64,000 nt of DNA from a candidate division LCP-89 bacterium B3_LCP. GTDB taxonomy: Bacteria; Electryoneota; B3-LCP. The translations under genes were made by a program, and so were the position numbers. Under the pieces are notes generated by a model that ran no database searches, was not told the DNA's origin, and worked only from the letters and a program-made list of their open reading frames with translations. The stretch is from positions 117,993 to 181,992 of the forward strand of contig NJBN01000008.1 of assembly GCA_005223185.1 (NCBI GenBank). The letters are read 5' to 3'. Of the stretch, positions 43,730 to 52,309 are shown in pieces (within the stretch, counting starts at the first letter, position 1; every line of letters starts with the position of its first letter).

Positions 43730-45928
43730 ATGACAAACGGAATAAACCGGCGACAATTTATAAGACTTGCGGGTTTCGGCGCCGCGGGCGCAGGATTGGC
43801 CTATAGCGGCTTGAATCCCTGGGGATTATCGGCGCATGCAGATCTGACACACACTGGATCAGGCGTCAGAGAGATTCCAACTTTCTGCGAACTATGTTTC
43901 TGGAAGTGCGGCGTAATAGCCAAAGTCAAAGATGGTCGTATCATCAAGCTTGAAGGTCATCCAGGTCACCCTCTGTCAAACGGAAGGTTATGTCCCCGCG
44001 GTAACGGCGGCACGGGCTTAACATATGATAAGGATCGTCTCAGGCAACCACTGATACGCGCTAAGAAGCGTGGTGAAGACGTCTTCCGGGAAGTCACCTG
44101 GGATGATGCTTTGGATCATATAGCCGAAAAGATGATCTACATCCGCGATGAATGGAGTGCAGACTGCTTTGCGCTCTTCAACCATGGATATGGCGCAACA
44201 TTCATCAAACATCTCATCAAGGCTTATGGATCACACAGTATCGCGGCTCCATCATACGCTCAGTGCCGGGGACCGCGGGAAGTCGGTTTTGATCTAACTT
44301 TCGGTGAAGAGGTGTTGTCTCCTGAACGAACGGACATCGTCAATACGCGTATGTTAGTGCTGATAGGTAGTCATTTAGGCGAGAACATGCACAATACTCA
44401 GGTGCAGGAATTCGCCGATGCCATCTCTAACGGCGCCAAGTTAGTGGTTGTCGATCCCCGCCATTCGGTCGCTGCCGGTAAAGCTGATTGGTATCTTCCC
44501 ATAAAACCCGCTACAGATATAGCTCTGCTGTTAGCCTGGATGAACGTCATTATAAATGAAGATCTCTACGATAAAGAATACGTCGATAAATACACTGTGG
44601 GGTTTGAACAGTTGGTTCAACATGTCAAGTCCTACTCACCTGAAAAAGTCTGGACGATAACTGGCATAAAACCCGAACTGATCAGGCGCACCGCACGTGA
44701 GATGGGGCATCAGAAGCCCGCAGTGCTGATCCACCCCGGCAGGCATGTAACCTGGTATGGCGATGATACCCAGCGTTCACGCGCCATAGCGATTTTAAAT
44801 GCGCTTTTAGGCAGTTGGGGCAGGAAAGGTGGTTTCTTCTATCCCGGAGAATTGGACGTGCCCAAACCGGAAACGCCGCCTTATCCAAAACCTTCCTTCG
44901 ATCGCGTCGATCTGCAGATTAAGAACTACCCGCTGGCTTATAATACTTTGGCTTCAGGATTGTGTGACGCCACTTTCCCCGCCCCGCAGACCAATTGCCA
45001 GTTGAAAGCGTGGTTTGTTTATGGAACCAACCTGGTGCACAGCCTCCCCAAACCTCAGCAGACCATGGAAGCTATGCAGCATTTGAAATTCCTCGTGGTA
45101 TCAGACGTCCTGCCCATGGAGATAGTGGGCTGGGCGGATGTTGTCCTTCCGGATGCTACTTATTTAGAACGTTACGACGATCTGCATGTGGGACGTTTCC
45201 GCGAACCCTTCGTGGCTTTACGGCAGCCGGTCATCGAACCCATGTATGACACTCGCCCCCCTTGGTGGGTTGCCAAAGAACTGGCGAAGAGGCTGAACTT
45301 AGATTCCTATTTCCCCTGGGATAACATCGAACAATATCTCGATAACCGGTTAGCCACAGTTGGATTGAAACTTTCCGATCTCAAGCGCGATGGTGTAAAG
45401 GTATTCCCCCGTCAACCGCTGTACTTCGAAGACGGGATTCAGCCGGAATTCTTCACCAATTCGGGAAAGATCGAACTCTATTCCAGCAGTTTGGCTGCTC
45501 ATGGATATGATCCTATTCCCGTTTATACCGAACATGGTGAACCGCCGCAAGGTTACTACCGGCTGCTCTTTGGGCGCGCTCCGGTTCACACTTTTGGCCG
45601 TACAACCAACAATCCCGTGCTGAATCGTGTGATAGATTCCAATGAAGTCTGGGTCAATCGCCGCGTTGCCGAAGAGTGGAGCCTAGAGAATGGGGGAGAC
45701 GTGATTTTAAAAAATCAGGATGGTGTGGAATCATCACCTGTGCGCATCAAAGTAACCGAGAGAATTCGAAGCGATTGCGTGTATATGGTTCACGGTTTCG
45801 GGCATAAAGCTAAGCGTCTGACCAACAAGAAGGGCGCCAATGATAGCGATTTGATCACTCGGTACAACACCGATCCCATTATGGGTGGCACGGGGATGAA
45901 CGTCAATTTCGTTACTTTTGTTACTTAA
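43730..45928 (+). CDS. psrA: molybdopterin oxidoreductase, PsrA/PhsA type (polysulfide or thiosulfate reductase)
   Basis: 732 residues. Tat signal INRRQFIRLAGFGAAGAG. [4Fe-4S] ligands Cys53, Cys56, Cys60, Cys88 in CELCFWKC and LCPRGN; then molybdopterin domains and a molybdenum-ligating Cys179 in YAQCRGPRE, the place used by polysulfide/thiosulfate reductases. Further motifs: IGSHLGENMH, VVDPRHS, RHVTWYGDDTQRSRAIAI, SDVLPMEIVGWADVVLPDAT and the C-terminal MVHGFGHKAKR. It catalyses S-S bond reduction with electrons from quinol, or the reverse. The B and C subunits follow directly, 15 and 7 bases apart. Thiosulfate versus polysulfide cannot be told from sequence. Confidence 0.88.
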   Translation: MTNGINRRQFIRLAGFGAAGAGLAYSGLNPWGLSAHADLTHTGSGVREIPTFCELCFWKCGVIAKVKDGRIIKLEGHPGHPLSNGRLCPRGNGGTGLTYDKDRLRQPLIRAKKRGEDVFREVTWDDALDHIAEKMIYIRDEWSADCFALFNHGYGATFIKHLIKAYGSHSIAAPSYAQCRGPREVGFDLTFGEEVLSPERTDIVNTRMLVLIGSHLGENMHNTQVQEFADAISNGAKLVVVDPRHSVAAGKADWYLPIKPATDIALLLAWMNVIINEDLYDKEYVDKYTVGFEQLVQHVKSYSPEKVWTITGIKPELIRRTAREMGHQKPAVLIHPGRHVTWYGDDTQRSRAIAILNALLGSWGRKGGFFYPGELDVPKPETPPYPKPSFDRVDLQIKNYPLAYNTLASGLCDATFPAPQTNCQLKAWFVYGTNLVHSLPKPQQTMEAMQHLKFLVVSDVLPMEIVGWADVVLPDATYLERYDDLHVGRFREPFVALRQPVIEPMYDTRPPWWVAKELAKRLNLDSYFPWDNIEQYLDNRLATVGLKLSDLKRDGVKVFPRQPLYFEDGIQPEFFTNSGKIELYSSSLAAHGYDPIPVYTEHGEPPQGYYRLLFGRAPVHTFGRTTNNPVLNRVIDSNEVWVNRRVAEEWSLENGGDVILKNQDGVESSPVRIKVTERIRSDCVYMVHGFGHKAKRLTNKKGANDSDLITRYNTDPIMGGTGMNVNFVTFVT

Positions 45929-45943
45929 ATACTGAGGATACCA

Positions 45944-46483
45944 GTGGCAAGATACGGTATGGTAATAGATACGCACCGCTGTGTGGGATGTCATTCATGT
46001 GTGATTTCCTGCTTCATGGAAAACAGCGTTCCTGAAGGCTACAAGCGAGATTGGATTGTGGAAGTTGTCTCGGGCGAATTTCCCAACTTCAGGAGCGAGA
46101 TTCGTTCCGAACGGTGCAACCACTGTGATAATCCTCCATGTGTGTTCGTTTGCCCTTGCGGCGCTTCTTATGTTGAAGAGGGAACCGGTACTGTTCTGGT
46201 CCACAACGAAAAGTGCACCGGCTGTAAAGCTTGCATTGCTGCCTGTCCTTATGATGCCCGTTTCATCAATCCCGCTGGTTTCGCTGATAAATGCACTTTC
46301 TGTGATCATCGCGTCAAGGATGGGTTGCTGCCCGGCTGTGCTACCACCTGCCCCACCAAAGCGATCAATTTCGGTGACCTGGATCAACCCGGCAGCCATC
46401 TGCATAAATTGATGCATGACCGTTCGGTGAAATCACTTAAACCTTCTGCCGGCACCGGTCCCAACGTCTATTACCTGCTGTGA
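45944..46483 (+). CDS. psrB: four-cluster ferredoxin subunit, PsrB/PhsB type
   Basis: 179 residues, electron-transfer subunit with four [4Fe-4S] binding sets: CVGCHSCVISC (about 12-22), CNHCDNPPCVFVCPCG (about 58-73), CTGCKACIAACPYDA (about 92-106) and CTFCDHRVKDG with CATTCPTKAI. It carries electrons between the membrane quinol site of the C subunit and the molybdenum subunit. GTG or alternative start near 45944; the N-terminus MARYGMVIDTHRCVGC fits the family. No Tat signal; it would ride with PsrA. Confidence 0.9.
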   Translation: MARYGMVIDTHRCVGCHSCVISCFMENSVPEGYKRDWIVEVVSGEFPNFRSEIRSERCNHCDNPPCVFVCPCGASYVEEGTGTVLVHNEKCTGCKACIAACPYDARFINPAGFADKCTFCDHRVKDGLLPGCATTCPTKAINFGDLDQPGSHLHKLMHDRSVKSLKPSAGTGPNVYYLL

Positions 46484-46490
46484 GGCAACT

Positions 46491-47462
46491 ATGATTGAAG
46501 TTACCAATTATAGAGATAATCCACTGATCGATCCCCATCTGGAAATCTGGGAATGGCAGATATCCGTCTATCTGTTCTTAGGCGGTCTAGTGGCAGGACT
46601 GATGATTTTAAACGGTCTCTGGCGAATCCGGGATCGTGAACATGAGACAAAGGCTATTACCAATTCAGCAGTGTTATGGGCTCCGGTTCTGATTTCACTT
46701 GGTATGTTCTGTTTATGGTTAGATTTAGTCAATAAGCTAAACGTATACCGTTTCTACATGACCTTTCAAATTAAATCACCCATGTCGTGGGGATCATGGA
46801 TTTTATTTCTAGTCTATCCCGCCCAAATTTTAGCCGTCGCGGTTGCCAAAGGATCTGATGTGTTTGGAGGCGTTCTCAAGGGTCTGAATCCGTTGCTACA
46901 GATCTTAAAGAGTATAACCAACGGACGGGAGAAGCAGATCGCCTGGCTGAACGTTGTGCTGGGGGTTATGCTGGGAATTTATACGGGAATATTATTATCT
47001 GCCACTGCAGCCAGACCCTTGTGGAATACCGCATTGCTGGGACCTCTGTTTTTAGTAAGTGGTCTTTCCACAGCCACTGCCTGGAATATGTTATCCAGAC
47101 CTACTAAAATCGAACATTCATCTCTGGCGAAATGGGATTTTTCGCTGATTATTACAGAAATGTTTCTCCTGCTCCTCATCTTGATTGGTTTCTTAAGCGG
47201 GACTGAAGGACATCAATCAGCGGGTATGTTGCTACTTGGCGGTGGTTTTACCGCTGTTTTTTGGATCTTCGTGATCATTTTAGGGCTTTTGTTCCCATTG
47301 TGGTTAGAACTACGGGAGATGCGGGGGCATTCTACACCTGCCTGGGTTGCACCTGCATTAGTGCTTTTAGGCGGATTAGCGCTGCGTTTTGTGATGGTAC
47401 AGGCAGGTCAGGTCAGTCACCTTCCGGATACAGAACTACTATTTGGCGCTGTTGGGCACTGA
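46491..47462 (+). CDS. psrC: NrfD/PsrC-family membrane quinol-binding subunit
   Basis: 323 residues, about eight membrane helices. N-terminus IEVTNYRDNPLIDPHLEIWEW, then YLFLGGLVAGLMILNGLWR typical of NrfD/PsrC. It anchors the A and B subunits and exchanges quinones. A Glu-rich helix-flank (TEMFLLLLILIGFLSG, about 222-237) contains the family's quinone-site acidic residue. Starts 7 bases after psrB. Confidence 0.88.
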   Translation: MIEVTNYRDNPLIDPHLEIWEWQISVYLFLGGLVAGLMILNGLWRIRDREHETKAITNSAVLWAPVLISLGMFCLWLDLVNKLNVYRFYMTFQIKSPMSWGSWILFLVYPAQILAVAVAKGSDVFGGVLKGLNPLLQILKSITNGREKQIAWLNVVLGVMLGIYTGILLSATAARPLWNTALLGPLFLVSGLSTATAWNMLSRPTKIEHSSLAKWDFSLIITEMFLLLLILIGFLSGTEGHQSAGMLLLGGGFTAVFWIFVIILGLLFPLWLELREMRGHSTPAWVAPALVLLGGLALRFVMVQAGQVSHLPDTELLFGAVGH

Positions 47463-47513
47463 CCCATTACTTACAACAGGAGCATAATAAACTTTAGAAT
47501 ATAAAGGAACATC

Positions 47514-48035
47514 ATGTCGAACGAAAAACCAAAACCCTACTGGTCGCCTTACATGGCAGGTCTGGGATTGGGATTGGTTCTGCTCCTTGCATTTGTCATC
47601 ATGGGGCAGGGACTGGGGTCTTCCGGGGCGTTTGCCCGACTGGAATATACGCTGCTTCACACAGTGGTTCCAGAACACATCGAATCCAATCCATACATGG
47701 CGCACTACTTTGAAGATGGCGCCAATCCGTTGTCAAATTACCTGGTTTTCCTGGTTGTTGGAGTTTTAGCGGGTGGTTTCATCAGTGGTATCACGGCGAA
47801 CCGGTTTAAAAAGAGCGTCGATAAGGGACCCCGTATTTCGGTCAAAGCGCGATTCTTCCTGGCTTTCTTCGGGGGTTCCTTGATGGGATTTGGAGCGCGA
47901 CTGGCGAGGGGTTGTACGTCAGGTCAGGCTCTATCAGGCGGAGCCACTCTGGCTTTAGGAAGCTGGGCGTTCATGATGATGTTCTTCGCAGGTGGTTTTC
48001 TGGGAGCGTACTTTTTAAGGAGGCAATGGCTATGA
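47514..48035 (+). CDS. YeeE/YedE (thiosulfate transporter-like), N-terminal half protein
   Basis: 173 residues with about four membrane helices. Contains ARLARGCTSGQALSGGATLA (about 136-155), the conserved cysteine motif of the YeeE/YedE (TsuA) sulfur-transport family, in which Cys residues line the thiosulfate path. Many homologs are a single protein of about 350 residues with two such halves; here each half is its own gene. The next gene overlaps by four bases (ATGA). Its place after psrABC suggests it imports thiosulfate or another sulfur compound for, or releases a product of, the reductase. Confidence 0.87.
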   Translation: MSNEKPKPYWSPYMAGLGLGLVLLLAFVIMGQGLGSSGAFARLEYTLLHTVVPEHIESNPYMAHYFEDGANPLSNYLVFLVVGVLAGGFISGITANRFKKSVDKGPRISVKARFFLAFFGGSLMGFGARLARGCTSGQALSGGATLALGSWAFMMMFFAGGFLGAYFLRRQWL

Positions 48036-48631
48036 ATTTCCCCATAGAATCGACAGGCGCATTCTCATTTAGCACAGGGATGCTGATGACATTTCTGATC
48101 GGTGTAGGGTTCGGGTTCTTTCTGGAAAAGGGTGGTTTTTCCAGCGCCAGAAAGCTGACCGCCCAGTTCTACCTGCGCGACTTTGCCGTCCTGAAAGTGA
48201 TGTTCACAGCCGTCGTCGTTGCTGGAATCGGATTCTGGGGGCTGGTGCATCTGGGCATGCTCGATCTGGAATTCACCTTCATCAATCTGACTTACATCTG
48301 GCCTCAAATTGTCGGGGGCTTGATTTTAGGCATAGGTTTCATCGTCGGAGGATATTGTCCGGGAACCGCCTGCGTGGCGGCTACCACCGGAAAGCTTGAT
48401 GCTTTATGGTGCATCGCTGGCATATTCTTCGGAATATTCGTGTTCAGCGAGCTTCAACCTGCATTGAAGGCTTTCCAGAATTCAGGCGAGATGGGCGAAG
48501 TGTTCGTCTGGCAGTGGTTGGGAGTATCACCCGGTATAGTCCTTCTTGGCGCTGTTCTTATGGCAATCGGAGCATTTTCGCTGGGCACTATAGTTGAAAA
48601 CAAGAAGGGATCGGTCGTTCAGCCGGACTAA
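48032..48631 (+). CDS. YeeE/YedE (thiosulfate transporter-like), C-terminal half protein
   Basis: 199 residues, about five membrane helices. Contains the second cysteine motif GGYCPGTACVAATTGKLDAL (about 107-126) of the YeeE/YedE family. Start: ATG at 48032 with AAGGAGG 8 bases upstream, overlapping the stop of the first half by four bases; the in-frame ATG at 48026 is too close to the ribosome site. The two halves probably assemble into one transporter. Residue count and motif order match the C-terminal part of TsuA. Confidence 0.87.
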   Translation: MNFPIESTGAFSFSTGMLMTFLIGVGFGFFLEKGGFSSARKLTAQFYLRDFAVLKVMFTAVVVAGIGFWGLVHLGMLDLEFTFINLTYIWPQIVGGLILGIGFIVGGYCPGTACVAATTGKLDALWCIAGIFFGIFVFSELQPALKAFQNSGEMGEVFVWQWLGVSPGIVLLGAVLMAIGAFSLGTIVENKKGSVVQPD

Positions 48632-48737
48632 CTGAATTCCGCATTGACTGGACTTCTCAAAGGTTATGCAATCCGCGGAAATCCGTGATTCAGACAATTT
48701 CTTACCACCTTAATCTGTATAAGCTATCGAGATAACA

Positions 48738-49373
48738 ATGGACACAAAAATAATAAACAGAATAAGCGCCGCCGTCCTTCTAGTCGCCGCTATCATCCTG
48801 GTGTTGATGGGAAATCCGTCCAGGGTGATCCTTCTGAAAGCATCGGATGACTTAGGCGCCATCGCCATGTACGGCGAGGATATGATCGATCCGTTAGTAT
48901 TGATCGACTGGATCATCGGCGAAACGGGTGATTTTATCGTAGTGGATCTACGCAACCCGTCAGATTATACCGACTTCAGCATCAACGGATCGGTGAACAT
49001 CCCCTTCGCTTCGCTGTTCACCAGTGAAGGTTTCGATCAAGTCCCCACACACCTTAAAACGGTACTGGTCTGCGAAGATGGAACTCGCTCCGGGCAAGCC
49101 TGGTCTGTGCTCAGGATACAGGGATATGAAGCTTATATCTTAAAAGGTGGGATAAAAGGTTGGTGGCGCAAGATTATGACGCCGCTTTCAGCTAAAGAGT
49201 TGCTTTTAGCGGACCTTGATCCTGCGGAATTGTCTGCGAAGCTGAAAGCTGCCAGAGAACACCTTGTGGGAGGGGGCGCCATCATGGATACACCTTCCGA
49301 AAAAAACGGCACACCACCACCGCCACAGATAAAATCCAAACCTAAGAAGAAAAAGAAGAGTGGTGGGTGTTAA
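48738..49373 (+). CDS. membrane-anchored rhodanese with Lys-rich, Cys-ending tail
   Basis: 211 residues: one N-terminal membrane helix (about 9-25), a rhodanese domain (about 45-150) with active loop VCEDGTRSGQAW (Cys112, Arg117; Cys intact), and a C-terminal region with PPPPQIKSKPKKKKKSGGC. It moves sulfane sulfur as a persulfide. Last plus-strand gene of the sulfur cluster, about 105 bases after the YedE half. The Lys tail ending in Gly-Gly-Cys is unusual: a terminal cysteine could carry or pass sulfur, or attach the protein to a partner. The domain is on the periplasmic side if the helix is an uncleaved signal anchor. Confidence 0.83.
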   Translation: MDTKIINRISAAVLLVAAIILVLMGNPSRVILLKASDDLGAIAMYGEDMIDPLVLIDWIIGETGDFIVVDLRNPSDYTDFSINGSVNIPFASLFTSEGFDQVPTHLKTVLVCEDGTRSGQAWSVLRIQGYEAYILKGGIKGWWRKIMTPLSAKELLLADLDPAELSAKLKAAREHLVGGGAIMDTPSEKNGTPPPPQIKSKPKKKKKSGGC

Positions 49374-49384
49374 AGTCGGGGTGG

Positions 49385-49430
49385 CCGGGACAGCTTCCCC
49401 GAAGGGGCTAACGAAGTTAGGATGTCCCGG
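49385..49430. terminator. branched (three-way) hairpin between convergent genes
   Basis: Outer perfect 8-bp stem CCGGGACA (49385-49392) / TGTCCCGG (49423-49430) encloses two GAA-loop hairpins, CCCC-GAA-GGGG (49397-49407) and CTAAC-GAA-GTTAG (49408-49420). It lies between the rhodanese stop and the end of the MsrBA gene, 9 bases away, so it may act on both. Belongs to the same style of repeats as at 1081. Confidence 0.65.
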
Positions 49431-49439
49431 TAGTGGACT

Positions 49440-50426
49440 TTAAAATCTCTTAACATACCCATGACAATACGGCATTTGGCCGTTGTTCAAGTAGTAATCC
49501 TGATGATATTTTTCAGCTTCCCAGAATTTGTCAGCTTTAGTTAGTTCTGTAGCTATGCTATAACCCTTGCTCTTCAGGATTTCAATTAACCTTTCCGCCG
49601 TCTCTCTCTGCTTCTCATCCACGTAAAAGATTTCCGATCGATACTGCTTACCAATGTCCGGTCCCTGGCAATTGATCTGAATTGGATCGTGTATTTCAAA
49701 GAATAGCCTGGTCAATGTCTCATAATCAGTTTTGGCTGGATCAAACAGTACTTCCATAGCTTCGGCATGACCGGTATTCTCAGAACAGACCTCTTCGTAG
49801 GTGGGGTCTTTCATATCCCCACCCATGTAGCCTACTGTTGTTGAAATTACGCCGTCCGATTTCTGGAAGAAATATTCCACTCCCCAGAAACATCCTCCTG
49901 CGAAGTAGGCTATTTCGCTCTTGATATCTTCGCTATGCGCAATGAAATTCAGCGAGATGGAATTGACGCAGTGCCGGATGCTCTTCTCAGTAAAATCTTC
50001 CCCGGTGAAAACGTGACCCAAATGCCCTCCGCAGTTACTGCAGACTATTTCCGTGCGGTTGCCATCAGGATCAGGCAGCCGTTTGACCGCGCCCGGGATC
50101 TCATCATCGAAGCTGGGCCACCCGCAATGTGAATCGAACTTTGATTCAGAACGATAGAGTGGTGCATCGCACCTTTTACATGAATAAATGCCCGTTTCCT
50201 TATGGTCATTATATTCACCGGTAAAGGGTTTTTCTGTCCCCTTTTGAACGATTACCATCTCTTCTTCGGGTGTAAGTTTATTGTACTCCATTTCCTCTCC
50301 CCTTGTTGAATCGCTGGAACTCTGCACCGTACTACCGAAACACTTTTGATATAGCGGTTCTCCTGCAACTAAACATAGGCTGAACCCTAAAATCCAGAGA
50401 ATGTTTCGTAATCTTATTTTTAGCAT
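49440..50426 (-). CDS. msrBA: methionine sulfoxide reductase MsrB-MsrA fusion, exported
   Basis: 328 residues in the order signal peptide/anchor (about 1-30), MsrB (about 48-165), MsrA (about 168-328). MsrB: zinc cysteines Cys83/86 and Cys129/132, catalytic Cys153 in SIRHCVNS. MsrA: GGCFWG with catalytic Cys179 and a resolving Cys in PYCHGY near the end. It reduces both stereoisomers of methionine sulfoxide in exported proteins. The B-then-A order is less common than A-then-B. Faces the sulfur operon, convergent. Confidence 0.9.
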   Translation of the reverse strand: MLKIRLRNILWILGFSLCLVAGEPLYQKCFGSTVQSSSDSTRGEEMEYNKLTPEEEMVIVQKGTEKPFTGEYNDHKETGIYSCKRCDAPLYRSESKFDSHCGWPSFDDEIPGAVKRLPDPDGNRTEIVCSNCGGHLGHVFTGEDFTEKSIRHCVNSISLNFIAHSEDIKSEIAYFAGGCFWGVEYFFQKSDGVISTTVGYMGGDMKDPTYEEVCSENTGHAEAMEVLFDPAKTDYETLTRLFFEIHDPIQINCQGPDIGKQYRSEIFYVDEKQRETAERLIEILKSKGYSIATELTKADKFWEAEKYHQDYYLNNGQMPYCHGYVKRF

Positions 50427-51038
50427 GCGACTACCCTGATTGATACCATATGCTTTTCCTGAAACGCTATCAATATGTTATTCGTTTATAAAGTGATTTT
50501 GTGGGCGTCTTTCGTTACGACAAATTCTTCCGCAGGTTTCACCTGCGGCTACTATAGTGTATCCCCTTCGGGGATTTAATATCTATCCGGATAATCATAA
50601 AATAATCTGCAAAATCCGATAAACTTGTCCATTATCTGACGGATGCGACCTGTATGCTTTTCTAACCCCGACACTGCCTATACCACAATTTAACCCCATC
50701 CACCGGCACATACTAATCTAAAAATTAAAAAAACACTTTCAATTGCCTGCTTTTATTTGTACATTATATAGAACTTGTCTGAAGATCCCATCAATTCAGC
50801 AATTATCGACCAAATATAAATAAAGGAACGAAGATCAATGATAGCATGCCTTTGATCAGATGATGACGCCCGCAGATCGCGGGTGTTCCGGACCGGTGCG
50901 GTGATTGCGTGCGCCAGGGAGGTCTCTATGTAAACAGTATATACTTCCTCCTCTGTTGCTCACCTCTCACTGTTCCCCAAGAATCAAATACTCATTATAC
51001 TACTTAATTTCATACCAACCCAAATCAACGGAGGAAGA
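50427..51038. other. intergenic region before the methyl-transfer operon
   Basis: No gene. Contains mini-hairpins CCGCAGGT-TTC-ACCTGCGG (50530-50548), ATCCCC-TTC-GGGGAT (50561-50575) and TATCCGGATA (50584-50593), then about 220 AT-rich bases, then the GC-rich candidate leader RNA at 50833-50919. A GGAGGAAG ribosome site precedes the ATG at 51039. Confidence 0.65.
50833..50919 (+). ncRNA. candidate structured leader RNA upstream of the methyltransferase operon
   Basis: Three hairpins in a row in otherwise AT-rich DNA: GATCAA...TTGATC (50833-50857), ACGCCCGC-AGATC-GCGGGTGT (about 50866-50886) and GGTGCG...CGTGCGCC (about 50895-50916). The last is followed by an AGGGAGG purine box. It resembles no riboswitch I can recall (no B12 box, no S-box core). 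Role as leader is inferred from position, about 120 bases before the operon start. Confidence 0.35.
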
Positions 51039-51836
51039 ATGGAACGGTTGAACATCTCACTTGAAGACGTTAAAGTTGTTTACGACGGTCCCGAAGGCGT
51101 ACTCTGGGAACTCATCATGGGTGAACAGATACACGTCGGTGGATTCAAGTCATCGATGGAATTGGTTCAGAAAGCGGGCATCCAGCAAGGCTGGAAGGGC
51201 TTGGATCTATGCAGCGCCTTGGGCGCAGGCTGCCGCTTTTTAGTCAAAAACTGCGGCGTTACCATGTGCGGCTTGGATGGCACTCAGACCATGCACCAGA
51301 AGGCTCAGGAACGCTCCCAGGCGGAAGGATTAGCCGACAAGATCGAGTTACGCCTGGGTGATGTGACGGAAATCCCCTGGCCCGACAACACCTTCGATTT
51401 CGTCTGGGGCGAAGACGCCTGGTGTTATGTGGTTGATAAGGATAAGTTAGTATCCGAAGCCGCCAGAGTACTAAAACCCGGCGGTACTTTAGCCTTCACC
51501 GACTGGATTGAAGGACCGGCAGGTCTTTCGGATGATGAAGCCAAGCGCATAAATACCTTCATGAAGTTCCCTTACATGGAAAATCTCGAAGGCTACAAGA
51601 CTCTAATTCAGAATACCGGTTTAACGCTGGTCTCAGCAGAAGACTTGACCCCTGAATACGCATCTTACGTGGATTTTTACATTAAAATGCTCACCGACCA
51701 GCTCTCCTACGATGCCCTGAAGATTATCGGAGATGACATGGAACTGTTCCAGGCTATGGGCGGTGAAATGGCTTTCATGGGGCAGAAAGCTCATGAAGGC
51801 AAAATGGGTCGCGGTAGATTCATTGCAAGGAAATAA
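51039..51836 (+). CDS. SAM-dependent methyltransferase (UbiE/glycine-sarcosine methyltransferase-like)
   Basis: 265 residues, class I SAM fold. Motif I GLDLCSALGAGCRFL (about 54-68), motif II GLDGTQ, post-motif GDVTEIPWPDNTFDFVWGED (about 109-128) and RVLKPGGTLAFTDWIEGP. The wording WPD..FD.VW.EDAW is like sarcosine/dimethylglycine and related small-molecule methyltransferases. First gene of the operon, GGAGG upstream. It may methylate the substrate or product of the corrinoid pathway; the direction and substrate are not known. Confidence 0.82.
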   Translation: MERLNISLEDVKVVYDGPEGVLWELIMGEQIHVGGFKSSMELVQKAGIQQGWKGLDLCSALGAGCRFLVKNCGVTMCGLDGTQTMHQKAQERSQAEGLADKIELRLGDVTEIPWPDNTFDFVWGEDAWCYVVDKDKLVSEAARVLKPGGTLAFTDWIEGPAGLSDDEAKRINTFMKFPYMENLEGYKTLIQNTGLTLVSAEDLTPEYASYVDFYIKMLTDQLSYDALKIIGDDMELFQAMGGEMAFMGQKAHEGKMGRGRFIARK

Positions 51837-51842
51837 CCGATT

Positions 51843-52259
51843 ATGATGGAAATACTTACAGGGGGAGGGTGGTTAAAACCCTCCCTCTTAGCCCTGTTCT
51901 TCTGGGGTCTGTGGGGTTTCTTAACCAAGTTAGGAGCCGAAAAAGTCCCCTGGCAGACCATGATGATCTTCTTCGCAGTTTGTACGCTGGCAGGAGGACT
52001 CGCCACAGGACCTGTTAAAATGAAGATGGACGTTTGGCATCTAATCGGTTTAGGTGCAGGAATAGCTGGAGCGCTGGGATTTATCTACTTCTTTCTGGCT
52101 ATCTCCCGAGGTGAAGCTTCGGTTGTCATTCCGATCACCTCACTTTATGTGGCGGTGGCGTCTGTACTGGCGTTCATCATCCTATCGGAACCGATTACGC
52201 TGAAGAAAATGCTGGGTATTTTATGCGCGGTAATTGCTGTGGTGTTGTTGGCAGGGTGA
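51843..52259 (+). CDS. half-size EamA/DMT-superfamily transporter
   Basis: 138 residues, about five hydrophobic helices, i.e. one EamA repeat rather than the usual two (about 300 residues). Motifs: LLALFFWGLWGFLTKLGAE, GALGFIYFFLAISRGEAS and VVIPITSLYVAVASVLAFII, with the LSEPIT..K..GI end typical of EamA repeats. Probably works as a homodimer. Six bases after the methyltransferase stop; may import the methylated substrate or export the product. Confidence 0.83.
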   Translation: MMEILTGGGWLKPSLLALFFWGLWGFLTKLGAEKVPWQTMMIFFAVCTLAGGLATGPVKMKMDVWHLIGLGAGIAGALGFIYFFLAISRGEASVVIPITSLYVAVASVLAFIILSEPITLKKMLGILCAVIAVVLLAG

Positions 52260-52309
52260 TATAATATCTTATTAGCATCTTATAAATGTGAAATCAGGAA
52301 TTATGAGTA

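Noticed and set aside
50833-50919. Cobalamin riboswitch upstream of the corrinoid operon
   Set aside because: No B12 box (GCCACTG) and no matching core; kept only as an unclassified candidate RNA.
51843-52259. Truncated pseudogene of a full EamA transporter
   Set aside because: Complete single repeat with normal start and stop and tight operon spacing; half-size DMT proteins work as dimers.
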